From NCBI GenBank assembly GCA_030425715.1, contig JAUIAA010000026.1:1-13488 (forward strand): a stretch of DNA of 13,488 nt. Reading direction: 5' to 3'. This DNA comes from Bacteroidia bacterium (GTDB lineage: Bacteria; Bacteroidota; Bacteroidia; Flavobacteriales; Flavobacteriaceae). The number at the start of each line of letters is the position of its first letter. Position 1 is the first letter of the stretch. This document shows positions 8,095-13,488 of the stretch, in pieces. The notes beneath the pieces are model-generated. The model had not been told where the DNA came from. It made no database searches and worked only from the letters and a program-made list of their open reading frames with translations. Both the position numbers and the translations under genes were made by a program.

Positions 8095-8937
8095 ATGACC
8101 ATAGAAAAAAACATAAACATTAATGGTAAGCACCACAAACCCATTTTATTAGATGTGTTTTATACAAAAACCGAAAAGCCTAAAAACATTGTTATTTTTT
8201 GTCATGGTTTTAAAGGTTATAAAGATTGGGGGGCGTGGAATATCATGGCCGAACAATTTGCTGCCAACAATTATTTTTTTATCAAATTTAATTTTTCGCA
8301 CAATGGTGGGACGGTAGAACAGCCTATTGATTTTCCAGATTTGGAAGCTTTTGGCAACAACAACTTCCTCAAAGAATTGGACGATCTAGAATCTGTAATA
8401 CAGTGGATAACAAACAACAATAAATACAAGTTAGAAGCAAACTCTAATTCTATTTCTCTTATTGGGCATTCTAGAGGCGGAGGAATTGTTGCCATAAAAG
8501 CCAGTGAAAATTCTAAGATTAAAAAAGTTATTTCTTGGGCAGGTGTTTCCGACTTTGGTTCAAAATTTCCTAACGGAGCGATTCTTGAAAATTGGAAGAA
8601 AAATAATATAGCTTATATACCAAATGCAAGAACAAAACAAGAAATGCCTTTGTATTTTCAATTTTACCAAAATTTTAAAGCACATGAAAATCGTTTAACT
8701 ATTAAAACTGCTGTTCAAAATTTAACCATTCCCTATTTAATCATTCACGGCACAGAAGATGAAACCATCAATATTCAAGAAGCCATAAATCAATACTCGT
8801 GGAACTCCAACAACCAATTTGTTAAAATAGAGGGTGGTAACCATAGTTTTGATAGTGTCCAACCTTGGCAAGAAAATTTCCTACCAAATGACTTGGAAAA
8901 AGTAATAAAGCATACCCTCCAATTTTTAATGAAATAA
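8095..8937 (+). CDS. Alpha/beta hydrolase, substrate unknown
   Basis: A 280-residue cytoplasmic alpha/beta-hydrolase-fold protein with a complete inferred triad. The nucleophile is S126 in GHSRGG (124-129), the acid is most likely D222 in HGTEDE, and the base is H250 in GGNHSF. HGF at 37-39 is the usual oxyanion-hole loop after the first core strand. There is no signal peptide or membrane segment. The fold resembles the dienelactone-hydrolase/peptidase-like branch, but nothing indicates the substrate. The ATG lies 1 bp after the AddB-like stop, so the two are translated from one transcript. A functional link to DNA repair is not implied. The last codons and the stop lie inside a perfect 32-bp palindrome. 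Confidence 0.9.
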   Translation: MTIEKNININGKHHKPILLDVFYTKTEKPKNIVIFCHGFKGYKDWGAWNIMAEQFAANNYFFIKFNFSHNGGTVEQPIDFPDLEAFGNNNFLKELDDLESVIQWITNNNKYKLEANSNSISLIGHSRGGGIVAIKASENSKIKKVISWAGVSDFGSKFPNGAILENWKKNNIAYIPNARTKQEMPLYFQFYQNFKAHENRLTIKTAVQNLTIPYLIIHGTEDETINIQEAINQYSWNSNNQFVKIEGGNHSFDSVQPWQENFLPNDLEKVIKHTLQFLMK

Positions 8938-8953
8938 TTATTTCATTAAAAAT
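8922..8953. repeat. Perfect 32-bp palindrome spanning the hydrolase stop codon
   Basis: Positions 8922-8937 and 8938-8953 are exact reverse complements with no spacer. The left arm encodes the last residues of the hydrolase and its TAA. As RNA it would form a long A/U hairpin with a small apical loop. It may be a weak bidirectional terminator or a 3'-end stabiliser. The T-tract needed for a classical terminator is missing: the downstream side reads AAAAATG. Confidence 0.8.
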
Positions 8954-9076
8954 GTTAACCTTTTCTTAATAGTTACATCAACTAAAAAAGGAAAAGTTAA
9001 ACTTATCATTGCTGCTAGCGATAAAAAGAAAGAGTATTTTGGATGTTTTGTTACCTACACTTTTTAGGATAACACG

Positions 9077-9107
9077 AAAAGAGTCAAATTTATTTTGACT
9101 CTTTTTT
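9077..9107 (+). terminator. Intrinsic terminator downstream of the hydrolase operon
   Basis: A perfect 12-bp stem (AAAAGAGTCAAA at 9077-9088 with TTTGACTCTTTT at 9094-9105) closes a 5-nt loop and is followed by further T residues. It is 140 bp after the hydrolase stop, so either the operon has a long 3' tail or an unseen short RNA ends here. Confidence 0.88.
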
Positions 9108-9108
9108 A

Positions 9109-9200
9109 TTTAACAAGTTTTCAACTTTTAACCTACCCTAATCTCTTGTAAATTCAACCCTTAGAATACCCTACTAAAAAGTAGTCTACAACTTGTTAAA
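9109..9200. repeat. 11-bp inverted repeat pair upstream of nrdB
   Basis: TTTAACAAGTT (9109-9119) recurs as its exact reverse complement AACTTGTTAAA (9190-9200), with 70 bp between the arms. The pair brackets the region just upstream of the likely nrdB promoter. It could be paired binding sites for one protein, or chance in A/T-rich DNA. Confidence 0.4.
9135..9173 (+). repeat. Three phased ACCCT(T)A motifs upstream of nrdB
   Basis: ACCCTA (9135-9140), ACCCTTA (9157-9163) and ACCCTA (9168-9173) start 22 and 11 bp apart, close to two and one helical turns. C-runs are scarce in this A/T-rich intergenic DNA. The set lies inside the inverted-repeat pair and could be a cooperative binding array; no known regulator motif is recognised. 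Confidence 0.3.
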
Positions 9201-9315
9201 AACTTTTCAGCCAATTTGCTTAAATGCAGTTTTTTATTTGACCTTTTTTTGGAATCTTTGTGAACGAAGTTATCCAACTTTAAATCTCACTTAACAACCC
9301 AAATTGACCCAAAAA

Positions 9316-10212
9316 ATGTCGAAAATAGAACCGATTTTAGCGCCAAATAGTGACCGATTTGTAATTTTCCCTATCCAGCACGATGATTTATGGGATTGGT
9401 ATAAAAAACAGCAAGCTTGTTTTTGGACTGCCGAAGAAATTGACTTGCATTCGGATATCGTAGATTGGAATTCAAAATTAACCAATGATGAGCGTTATTT
9501 TATCAAACATATTTTGGCATTTTTTGCAGCTTCAGATGGAATTGTTAATGAAAACTTGGCAGAAAACTTTGTAAATGAAGTACAATATTCTGAAGCCAAA
9601 TTTTTCTATGGTTTTCAAATCATGATGGAAAACATCCATTCAGAAACTTATTCCTTATTGATTGATACTTATGTAAAAGATGAAGTTGAAAAAGACCAGT
9701 TATTTGCCGAGCGTTTAATTGCTTTTGCTGCAGTAGAAGGAATTTTCTTTTCTGGTGCATTTTGCTCTATTTTCTGGTTAAAGAAAAGAGGCTTATTACC
9801 AGGATTAACTTTTTCAAATGAATTAATTTCTCGCGACGAAGGAATGCATTGTGATTTTGCGGTACACTTACACAACAACCACATCATCAATAAAGTACCA
9901 AAAGAGCGTATTACTGAAATTATTGTAGATGCTCTAAACATTGAGCGTGAGTTTATTACAGAATCTTTACCAGTAAGTTTAATTGGGATGAACGCTAAAC
10001 TAATGACCATTTACTTAGAATTTGTTACCGATAGACTCTTGGTAGAATTTGGATGTGAAAAAGTGTATGATGCTAAGAATCCATTCGACTTTATGGAAAT
10101 GATCTCTTTAGAAGGAAAAACAAATTTCTTCGAAAAAAGAGTTTCCGAATACCAAAAAGCCGGAGTAAAATCTGGTGGCACAGGAAATATTAGCTTTGAT
10201 GCCGACTTTTAA
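9316..10212 (+). CDS. nrdB: Class Ia ribonucleotide reductase small subunit, shortened internally
   Basis: The radical-generating R2 subunit of ribonucleotide reductase, partner of the NrdA encoded downstream. In the 298-residue protein I see W37 of the electron path, iron ligands D74, E105, H108, E141, E175 and H178, the radical tyrosine Y112 (in ENIHSETY) and D174. The C-terminal ISFDADF is the tail that docks on R1. Sequence is closest to the eukaryote-like R2 group used by Flavobacteriaceae. The oddity is between F130 and A131. From H108/Y112 to E141 the protein is 27 residues shorter than mouse R2 and about 25 shorter than remembered flavobacterial homologues, which carry a conserved KKKADWALRWI stretch here. 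The frame is intact, so it is not a frameshift. The ATG at 9316 is chosen over the in-frame TTG at 9304 because MSKIEPIL matches the family start. Confidence 0.93.
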   Translation: MSKIEPILAPNSDRFVIFPIQHDDLWDWYKKQQACFWTAEEIDLHSDIVDWNSKLTNDERYFIKHILAFFAASDGIVNENLAENFVNEVQYSEAKFFYGFQIMMENIHSETYSLLIDTYVKDEVEKDQLFAERLIAFAAVEGIFFSGAFCSIFWLKKRGLLPGLTFSNELISRDEGMHCDFAVHLHNNHIINKVPKERITEIIVDALNIEREFITESLPVSLIGMNAKLMTIYLEFVTDRLLVEFGCEKVYDAKNPFDFMEMISLEGKTNFFEKRVSEYQKAGVKSGGTGNISFDADF

Positions 10213-10214
10213 AC

Positions 10215-10321
10215 CTTAGTTATTTTTAAAAACTAAGATTTCAAAAAAATACAACAGGATTTTTTAAAGAATCCAATCAAATTATAAATTATTGCCAAAA
10301 AGTGGGTGTTTTGGCGACCCA
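10215..10321 (+). promoter_or_regulatory. Structured nrdB-nrdA spacer: three hairpins in series
   Basis: The 138-bp spacer can fold into three hairpins: CTTAGTT/AACTAAG (10215-10221 with 10231-10237), GGATT/AATCC (10257-10261 with 10270-10274), and GCCAAAA/TTTTGGC (10294-10300 with 10309-10315, 8-nt loop). The loop of the third contains TGGGT (10303-10307), complementary to ACCCA just downstream (10317-10321), so an alternative stem can form. None has a T-tract, so none is a classical terminator. No -7 element is visible, and nrdA is probably co-transcribed with nrdB. Confidence 0.45.
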
Positions 10322-10350
10322 ATTAACCAAAAAAACAAAAACGAATAACT

Positions 10351-12735
10351 ATGTATGTAATTAAAAGAGACGGCAAAAAAGAGCCAGTGATGTTCGACAA
10401 AATCACCGCGAGAGTGAAAAAAATGTGTTATGGCTTGAATAATATTGTCGATCCCGTTAAAGTTGCCATGCGAGTTATTGAAGGTTTGTACGACGGCGTT
10501 ACCACACCTGAGTTAGATAATTTGGCAGCAGAAACTGCTGCTACCATGACAACAGCGCATCCAGATTATGCAAAACTAGCTGCGAGAATTGCGGTATCGA
10601 ACTTACATAAAAATACCAAAAAGTCGTTTTCGGAAACGATGGACGATTTATACCATTATGTAAACCCACGTACGGATAAAAAAGCGCCTTTATTGGCAGA
10701 TGATGTATATCAAATCATTAAAGAAAATGCAGAAAAATTAGACTCCACTATTATATACAATAGAGATTTTAATTACGATTATTTTGGTTTTAAAACATTA
10801 GAGCGATCTTATTTATTAAAGTTGAACGGCAACATAGTTGAGCGTCCGCAACACATGTTAATGCGTGTTTCTATCGGTATTCATAAAAATGATATTGACG
10901 AAGCTATCGCTACCTACGAATTGATGAGTAAAAAATATTTTACCCATGCAACCCCTACTTTATTTAATGCTGGTACTCCAAAACCACAAATGTCTTCTTG
11001 TTTTTTATTACAAATGCAAGACGATAGTATCGATGGCATTTACGATACCTTAAAGCAAACTGCAAAAATTTCGCAATCGGCGGGTGGCATTGGACTTTCT
11101 ATTCACAATGTGCGAGCAACAGGCTCTTATATTAGAGGAACCAATGGTACTTCAAATGGTATCGTTCCTATGTTAAAAGTATACAACGATACAGCTAGGT
11201 ATGTAGACCAAGGAGGAGGAAAAAGAAAAGGCTCATTCGCCGTTTATTTAGAACCTTGGCACGCAGATATTTTTGATTTTTTAGATTTGAAAAAGAACCA
11301 CGGAAAAGAAGAAATGCGTGCACGTGATTTATTTTACGCCATGTGGGTGCCAGATTTGTTTATGAAACGTGTGGAAGAAGATGGGCAATGGACATTAATG
11401 TGCCCAAATGAATGTCCGCATTTATTTGATTCTTATGGCGATGAGTTTGAACGTTTATACGAAGGATATGAAGCTGCAGGAAAAGGAAGAAAAACCATTA
11501 AAGCACGTGAACTTTGGGAGAAAATTTTAGAATCTCAAATTGAAACTGGTACACCGTACATGCTGTACAAAGATGCTGTAAACCGTAAAACCAACCACAA
11601 AAATTTAGGAACCATCCGTTCGTCTAATTTGTGTACAGAAATTATGGAATATACGGCAAAAGACGAAGTTGCTGTATGTAACTTGGCATCCATAGCTTTA
11701 CCAATGTTTGTTAGTGAAAAAGAAAATGGTGAGAAATTCTTTAACCACAAAAAACTATTCGATGTAACTAAAAAAGTTACACGAAATTTAGATACGGTAA
11801 TTGATATGAATTATTATCCTGTAAAAGAGGCTGAAAATTCAAACTTCCGCCATAGACCAATTGGATTAGGAATTCAAGGTTTGGCAGATACTTTTATCAA
11901 TTTACGTTTACCTTTTACCTCTGAAGAGGCAAAAAAATTGAATCAAGACATTTTTGAAACCATGTATTTTGCCGCAGTTACCTCTTCTATGGAAATTGCA
12001 AAAGCAAAAGAACCATATTCTACGTTTAAAGGTTCTCCAATGTCTGAAGGAGAATTTCAATTTAATATGTGGGGGATTAAAGATGAGGATTTAAGCGGAA
12101 ATTGGGATTGGGAAAAATTACGTAAAAATGTGATCAAGCACGGAGTAAGAAACTCGCTATTGGTAGCGCCAATGCCAACTGCTTCCACCTCGCAAATCTT
12201 AGGAAACAACGAAGCATTTGAACCGTATACTTCTAATATTTATACCCGTAGAGTTTTATCGGGTGAATTTATCGTTGTTAACAAACATTTACTAGAAGAT
12301 TTAGTGGAATTAGGTTTATGGGATAATGATATGAAAGAAGATATTATGCGTGCCAACGGATCTATCCAACATATTGAAAAAATACCAGCCAATTTAAGAG
12401 AGTTGTACAAAACGGTTTGGGAAATGAGTATGAAAGATATAATTGATATGGCTCGCCATAGGGGTTATTTTATTGATCAATCGCAATCATTAAATCTGTT
12501 TATGAAAGATCCTGACTTTGCTAAATTAACTTCGATGCATTTTTATGGATGGAAATCTGGGTTAAAAACCGGAATGTATTATTTAAGAACAAAATCGGCT
12601 GTAAATGCCATTCAGTTTACACTTTCTAAAGAGAAATCAGCAGAAAACAAACCAATGTCAACAGACGAGTTTAAAGCAATGGTAGATGCCTCTAAAAATG
12701 CTGGCCCAGACGATTGCTTAATGTGTGGTTCTTAA
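10351..12735 (+). CDS. nrdA: Class Ia ribonucleoside-diphosphate reductase large subunit
   Basis: The catalytic R1 subunit, which reduces ribonucleoside diphosphates to deoxy forms using the radical supplied by NrdB. The 794-residue protein opens with an ATP-cone (about 1-90, with VIKRDGKKEPVMFDKI), the overall-activity site where dATP normally inhibits. The catalytic barrel has C217 (SSCFLL), N426, C428 and E430 in NLCTE, where C428 is the thiyl-radical cysteine, and C443 (AVCNLAS), the partner of C217 in the active-site disulfide. Y743-Y744 (MYYLRTK) carry the radical from R2. The C-terminal CLMCGS (C789, C792) is the mobile redox pair reduced by thioredoxin or glutaredoxin. Nothing is missing and the length is typical. 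It lies 138 bp after nrdB and ends 26 bp before a terminator. The intact ATP-cone implies allosteric dNTP feedback. Confidence 0.97.
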   Translation: MYVIKRDGKKEPVMFDKITARVKKMCYGLNNIVDPVKVAMRVIEGLYDGVTTPELDNLAAETAATMTTAHPDYAKLAARIAVSNLHKNTKKSFSETMDDLYHYVNPRTDKKAPLLADDVYQIIKENAEKLDSTIIYNRDFNYDYFGFKTLERSYLLKLNGNIVERPQHMLMRVSIGIHKNDIDEAIATYELMSKKYFTHATPTLFNAGTPKPQMSSCFLLQMQDDSIDGIYDTLKQTAKISQSAGGIGLSIHNVRATGSYIRGTNGTSNGIVPMLKVYNDTARYVDQGGGKRKGSFAVYLEPWHADIFDFLDLKKNHGKEEMRARDLFYAMWVPDLFMKRVEEDGQWTLMCPNECPHLFDSYGDEFERLYEGYEAAGKGRKTIKARELWEKILESQIETGTPYMLYKDAVNRKTNHKNLGTIRSSNLCTEIMEYTAKDEVAVCNLASIALPMFVSEKENGEKFFNHKKLFDVTKKVTRNLDTVIDMNYYPVKEAENSNFRHRPIGLGIQGLADTFINLRLPFTSEEAKKLNQDIFETMYFAAVTSSMEIAKAKEPYSTFKGSPMSEGEFQFNMWGIKDEDLSGNWDWEKLRKNVIKHGVRNSLLVAPMPTASTSQILGNNEAFEPYTSNIYTRRVLSGEFIVVNKHLLEDLVELGLWDNDMKEDIMRANGSIQHIEKIPANLRELYKTVWEMSMKDIIDMARHRGYFIDQSQSLNLFMKDPDFAKLTSMHFYGWKSGLKTGMYYLRTKSAVNAIQFTLSKEKSAENKPMSTDEFKAMVDASKNAGPDDCLMCGS

Positions 12736-12760
12736 ATGAATTGAACAAACAATCTAAAAC

Positions 12761-12793
12761 AAAAATAACCTGCAAATTGCAGGTTATTTTTTT
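12761..12793. terminator. Bidirectional terminator between nrdA and the convergent gene
   Basis: A perfect 15-bp stem (12761-12775 with 12777-12791) has one base, A12776, at its centre, so the real loop is formed by opening the inner pairs. T-tracts follow on both strands (TTTTTTT at 12787-12793 on plus, TTTTT on minus). Its position between two converging genes fits termination of both. Confidence 0.92.
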
Positions 12794-12815
12794 GGGAACA
12801 AACTAACTCACTCAC

Positions 12816-12831
12816 CCAATTCCTTAATTGG
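12816..12831 (-). repeat. Small palindrome over the stop codon of the minus-strand gene
   Basis: CCAATT-CCTT-AATTGG forms a perfect 6-bp stem with a 4-nt loop and contains the TAA of the minus-strand gene. No T-tract follows, so termination is more likely at 12761-12793. Like the hydrolase gene, this gene ends inside an inverted repeat. Confidence 0.5.
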
Positions 12832-13171
12832 AATAAGTAATTTCTTCATATAATGCTACTTGCTTTGCTTTTAAGGTTTTGTTTAACAAAATTGTTTTGC
12901 CTTCGTGTACTACAACATTCTCAATTTCAATAGGTTCATAGCCTACAAAATAAACTACAATGGTATAAGATCCGCTAGCAACGTTTAACTCAAAAGAACC
13001 ATCTATATCGCTAGTAGTATTATAGTTGGTATTTTTTACTAAAATATTGGCAAAAGCCAAAGCTTCTTGGTTGTTTTCACCATCTAAAATATAGCCTTTA
13101 ATTTTTGCTTCTTGCGCAAAACCAAGACTTAAGGTAAAGAATGCCGCAATAAAAAGTAATTTTTTCATCAT
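12824..13171 (-). CDS. Secreted single-domain carboxypeptidase-regulatory-like protein
   Basis: A 115-residue exported protein. Residues 1-19 form a signal peptide (MMKK, hydrophobic core, cut near GFA/QEA). The rest, about 22-105, is one CarboxypepD_reg-like beta-sandwich, recognisable by IKGYILDGENNQEALAFANI, the DIDGSFEL turn and YTIVVYFVGYEP. In Bacteroidota this domain usually begins a much longer TonB-dependent receptor, where a plug and barrel follow. Here the protein stops where a plug would begin (KQVALYEEITYSN). The downstream DNA shows no plug continuation, only a terminator, so it is either a naturally stand-alone domain or an old receptor remnant. The reading frame and signal peptide are intact, which favours a working gene. 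It converges on nrdA and diverges from dgt. Function is unknown; surface or periplasmic binding is a guess. Confidence 0.82.
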   Translation of the reverse strand: MMKKLLFIAAFFTLSLGFAQEAKIKGYILDGENNQEALAFANILVKNTNYNTTSDIDGSFELNVASGSYTIVVYFVGYEPIEIENVVVHEGKTILLNKTLKAKQVALYEEITYSN

Positions 13172-13246
13172 TTATATTTTATACTGCTAAATAACTGCTA
13201 TTCTACTTAAAACACGTTAAATCAATGTTATCAAAAGATTACAATT

Positions 13247-13271
13247 AGGTTATTTAAACCTCAAATATTTG
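13247..13271. promoter_or_regulatory. Two adjacent palindromes in the divergent intergenic region
   Basis: AGGTT-ATTTA-AACCT (13247-13261) is followed directly by the perfect 10-bp palindrome CAAATATTTG (13262-13271). Because of its symmetry, the latter gives a near -7 sequence, AATATTTG, on both strands. They lie between the divergent minus-strand gene and dgt and could be operators or a shared control site. Confidence 0.3.
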
Positions 13272-13303
13272 GCTTTTAAAAATTAAAACTTGTACTATAT
13301 TAG
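13269..13303 (+). promoter_or_regulatory. Candidate dgt promoter
   Basis: TTG at 13269-13271 and TATATTAG at 13296-13303 (five of six fixed bases of TAnnTTTG) are 24 bp apart, one more than the usual 17-23. Transcription would start near 13308, leaving a leader of about 10 nt before the dgt ATG. Confidence 0.35.
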
Positions 13304-13318
13304 CACAAAATTTAAAGT

Positions 13319-13488
13319 ATGAACTGGGAACAATTACTATCGTTAAAAAGGTTTGGAGATGTTGAAAAAAGACTGAGAATTAACCAAGACGAAACGCGTT
13401 TAGGGTTTGAAGTAGATTATGATAGGATTATATTTTCTGACTCCTTTAGAAGTTTACAAGACAAAACCCAGGTTGTACCCTTATCGAA
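13319..13488 (+). CDS. dgt: dNTP triphosphohydrolase, N-terminal part (cut by window end)
   Basis: Fifty-six codons from the ATG at 13319 stay open to the window edge. The product begins MNWEQLLSLKRFGD and continues with RLRINQDETRLGFEVDYDRI and FRSLQDKTQVVPL at about 43-55. This is the start of the HD-domain deoxyguanosinetriphosphate triphosphohydrolase family: the FRxLxxKTQV motif directly precedes the first metal-binding histidine segment, which lies beyond the window. The enzyme splits dNTPs into deoxynucleosides and tripolyphosphate and lowers the dNTP pool, the opposite of what nrdA and nrdB upstream do. The catalytic histidine and aspartate residues cannot be checked because they are not in the window. 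It reads away from the minus-strand gene, with 147 bp between the two starts. Confidence 0.88.
   Translation, partial: MNWEQLLSLKRFGDVEKRLRINQDETRLGFEVDYDRIIFSDSFRSLQDKTQVVPLS

Larger units (their letters stand above)
8938..9315. other. 378-bp gene-free region upstream of nrdB
   Basis: No convincing gene lies here. In one plus-strand frame about 41 codons stay open up to the TAG at about 9064-9066, with no ATG, GTG or TTG start; I do not call it. The region holds the right half of the 32-bp palindrome, a bulged stem (8955-8965 with 8991-9000), a strong terminator (9077-9107), a pair of 11-bp inverted repeats, three phased ACCCT(T)A motifs and a small hairpin, CTACT-AAAA-AGTAG, at 9171-9184. 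A promoter for nrdB must lie between 9108 and 9315. The best -7-like sequence is AATCTTTG at 9253-9260 (five of six fixed bases), but its nearest TTG (9238-9240) is only 12 bp away, so I leave it unassigned. Confidence 0.6.

Noticed and set aside
5325..8937. AddB-like nuclease plus hydrolase as a new two-gene defence system
   Set aside because: The nuclease is a normal chromosomal repair-type protein, the hydrolase is generic, and no mobile or defence context is present.
8941..9066. Open frame of about 41 codons after the hydrolase, ending at a TAG at about 9064-9066
   Set aside because: It has no ATG, GTG or TTG start, is lysine-rich from A-rich DNA and matches nothing I recognise; chance is likely.
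9270..9278. DnaA-box-like TTATCCAAC before nrdB
   Set aside because: Only seven of nine bases match TTATCCACA and there is no second box; too weak to call.
9304..9315. Upstream TTG start for nrdB giving 302 residues
   Set aside because: The ATG at 9316 gives the family-typical N-terminus MSKIEPIL; TTG starts are rare and the extra four residues have no support.
10294..10321. H-type pseudoknot (riboswitch-like) before nrdA
   Set aside because: Only one base, G10316, would have to cross a 7-bp stem, which is sterically impossible; the two stems are better read as alternatives.

Overview
The window looks like ordinary chromosomal core DNA from a low-GC member of the Bacteroidota, most likely a Flavobacteriaceae. 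The reasons are the strong A/T bias, starts preceded by A-rich leaders with little Shine-Dalgarno signal, promoter-like TAnnTTTG elements, and the protein types: an OmpA protein with thrombospondin-type-3 repeats, a flavobacterial-style AddB-like nuclease, eukaryote-like class Ia ribonucleotide reductase and a small carboxypeptidase-regulatory-domain protein. I see no insertion sequence, phage gene, tRNA, rRNA, CRISPR array or recognisable defence cassette.

Left part (1-3690), envelope functions: a 62-residue two-helix membrane protein lies 3 bp before a CNNM/CBS/CorC-type transporter. A PpiD/SurA-like periplasmic folding factor follows, probably with its own promoter. Middle part (3691-8937): a promoter with an overlapping inverted repeat drives an OmpA-family outer-membrane/peptidoglycan anchor protein that ends at a strong terminator. 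Just after it a -7-like element sits so close to the next ATG that the AddB-like nuclease message may be leaderless. An alpha/beta hydrolase follows in the same operon (1 bp spacing), and its stop codon lies inside a perfect 32-bp palindrome.

Right part (8938-13488), deoxynucleotide metabolism: a 378-bp gene-free stretch holds a terminator and repeats upstream of nrdB. Then come nrdB, a structured spacer, nrdA, a bidirectional terminator, a convergent small secreted protein on the minus strand, and divergently the first 56 codons of dgt (dNTP triphosphohydrolase), cut by the window end. Enzymes that make dNTP precursors and one that hydrolyses dNTPs therefore lie within 4 kb.

The most unusual observation is in nrdB. 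Every radical, metal and electron-transfer residue is present, but about 25-27 residues normally found between the helix with the radical tyrosine and the helix with the next iron ligand are missing in frame. The remaining findings are regulatory-looking palindromes and hairpins. I did not find convincing evidence of a new multi-gene system.
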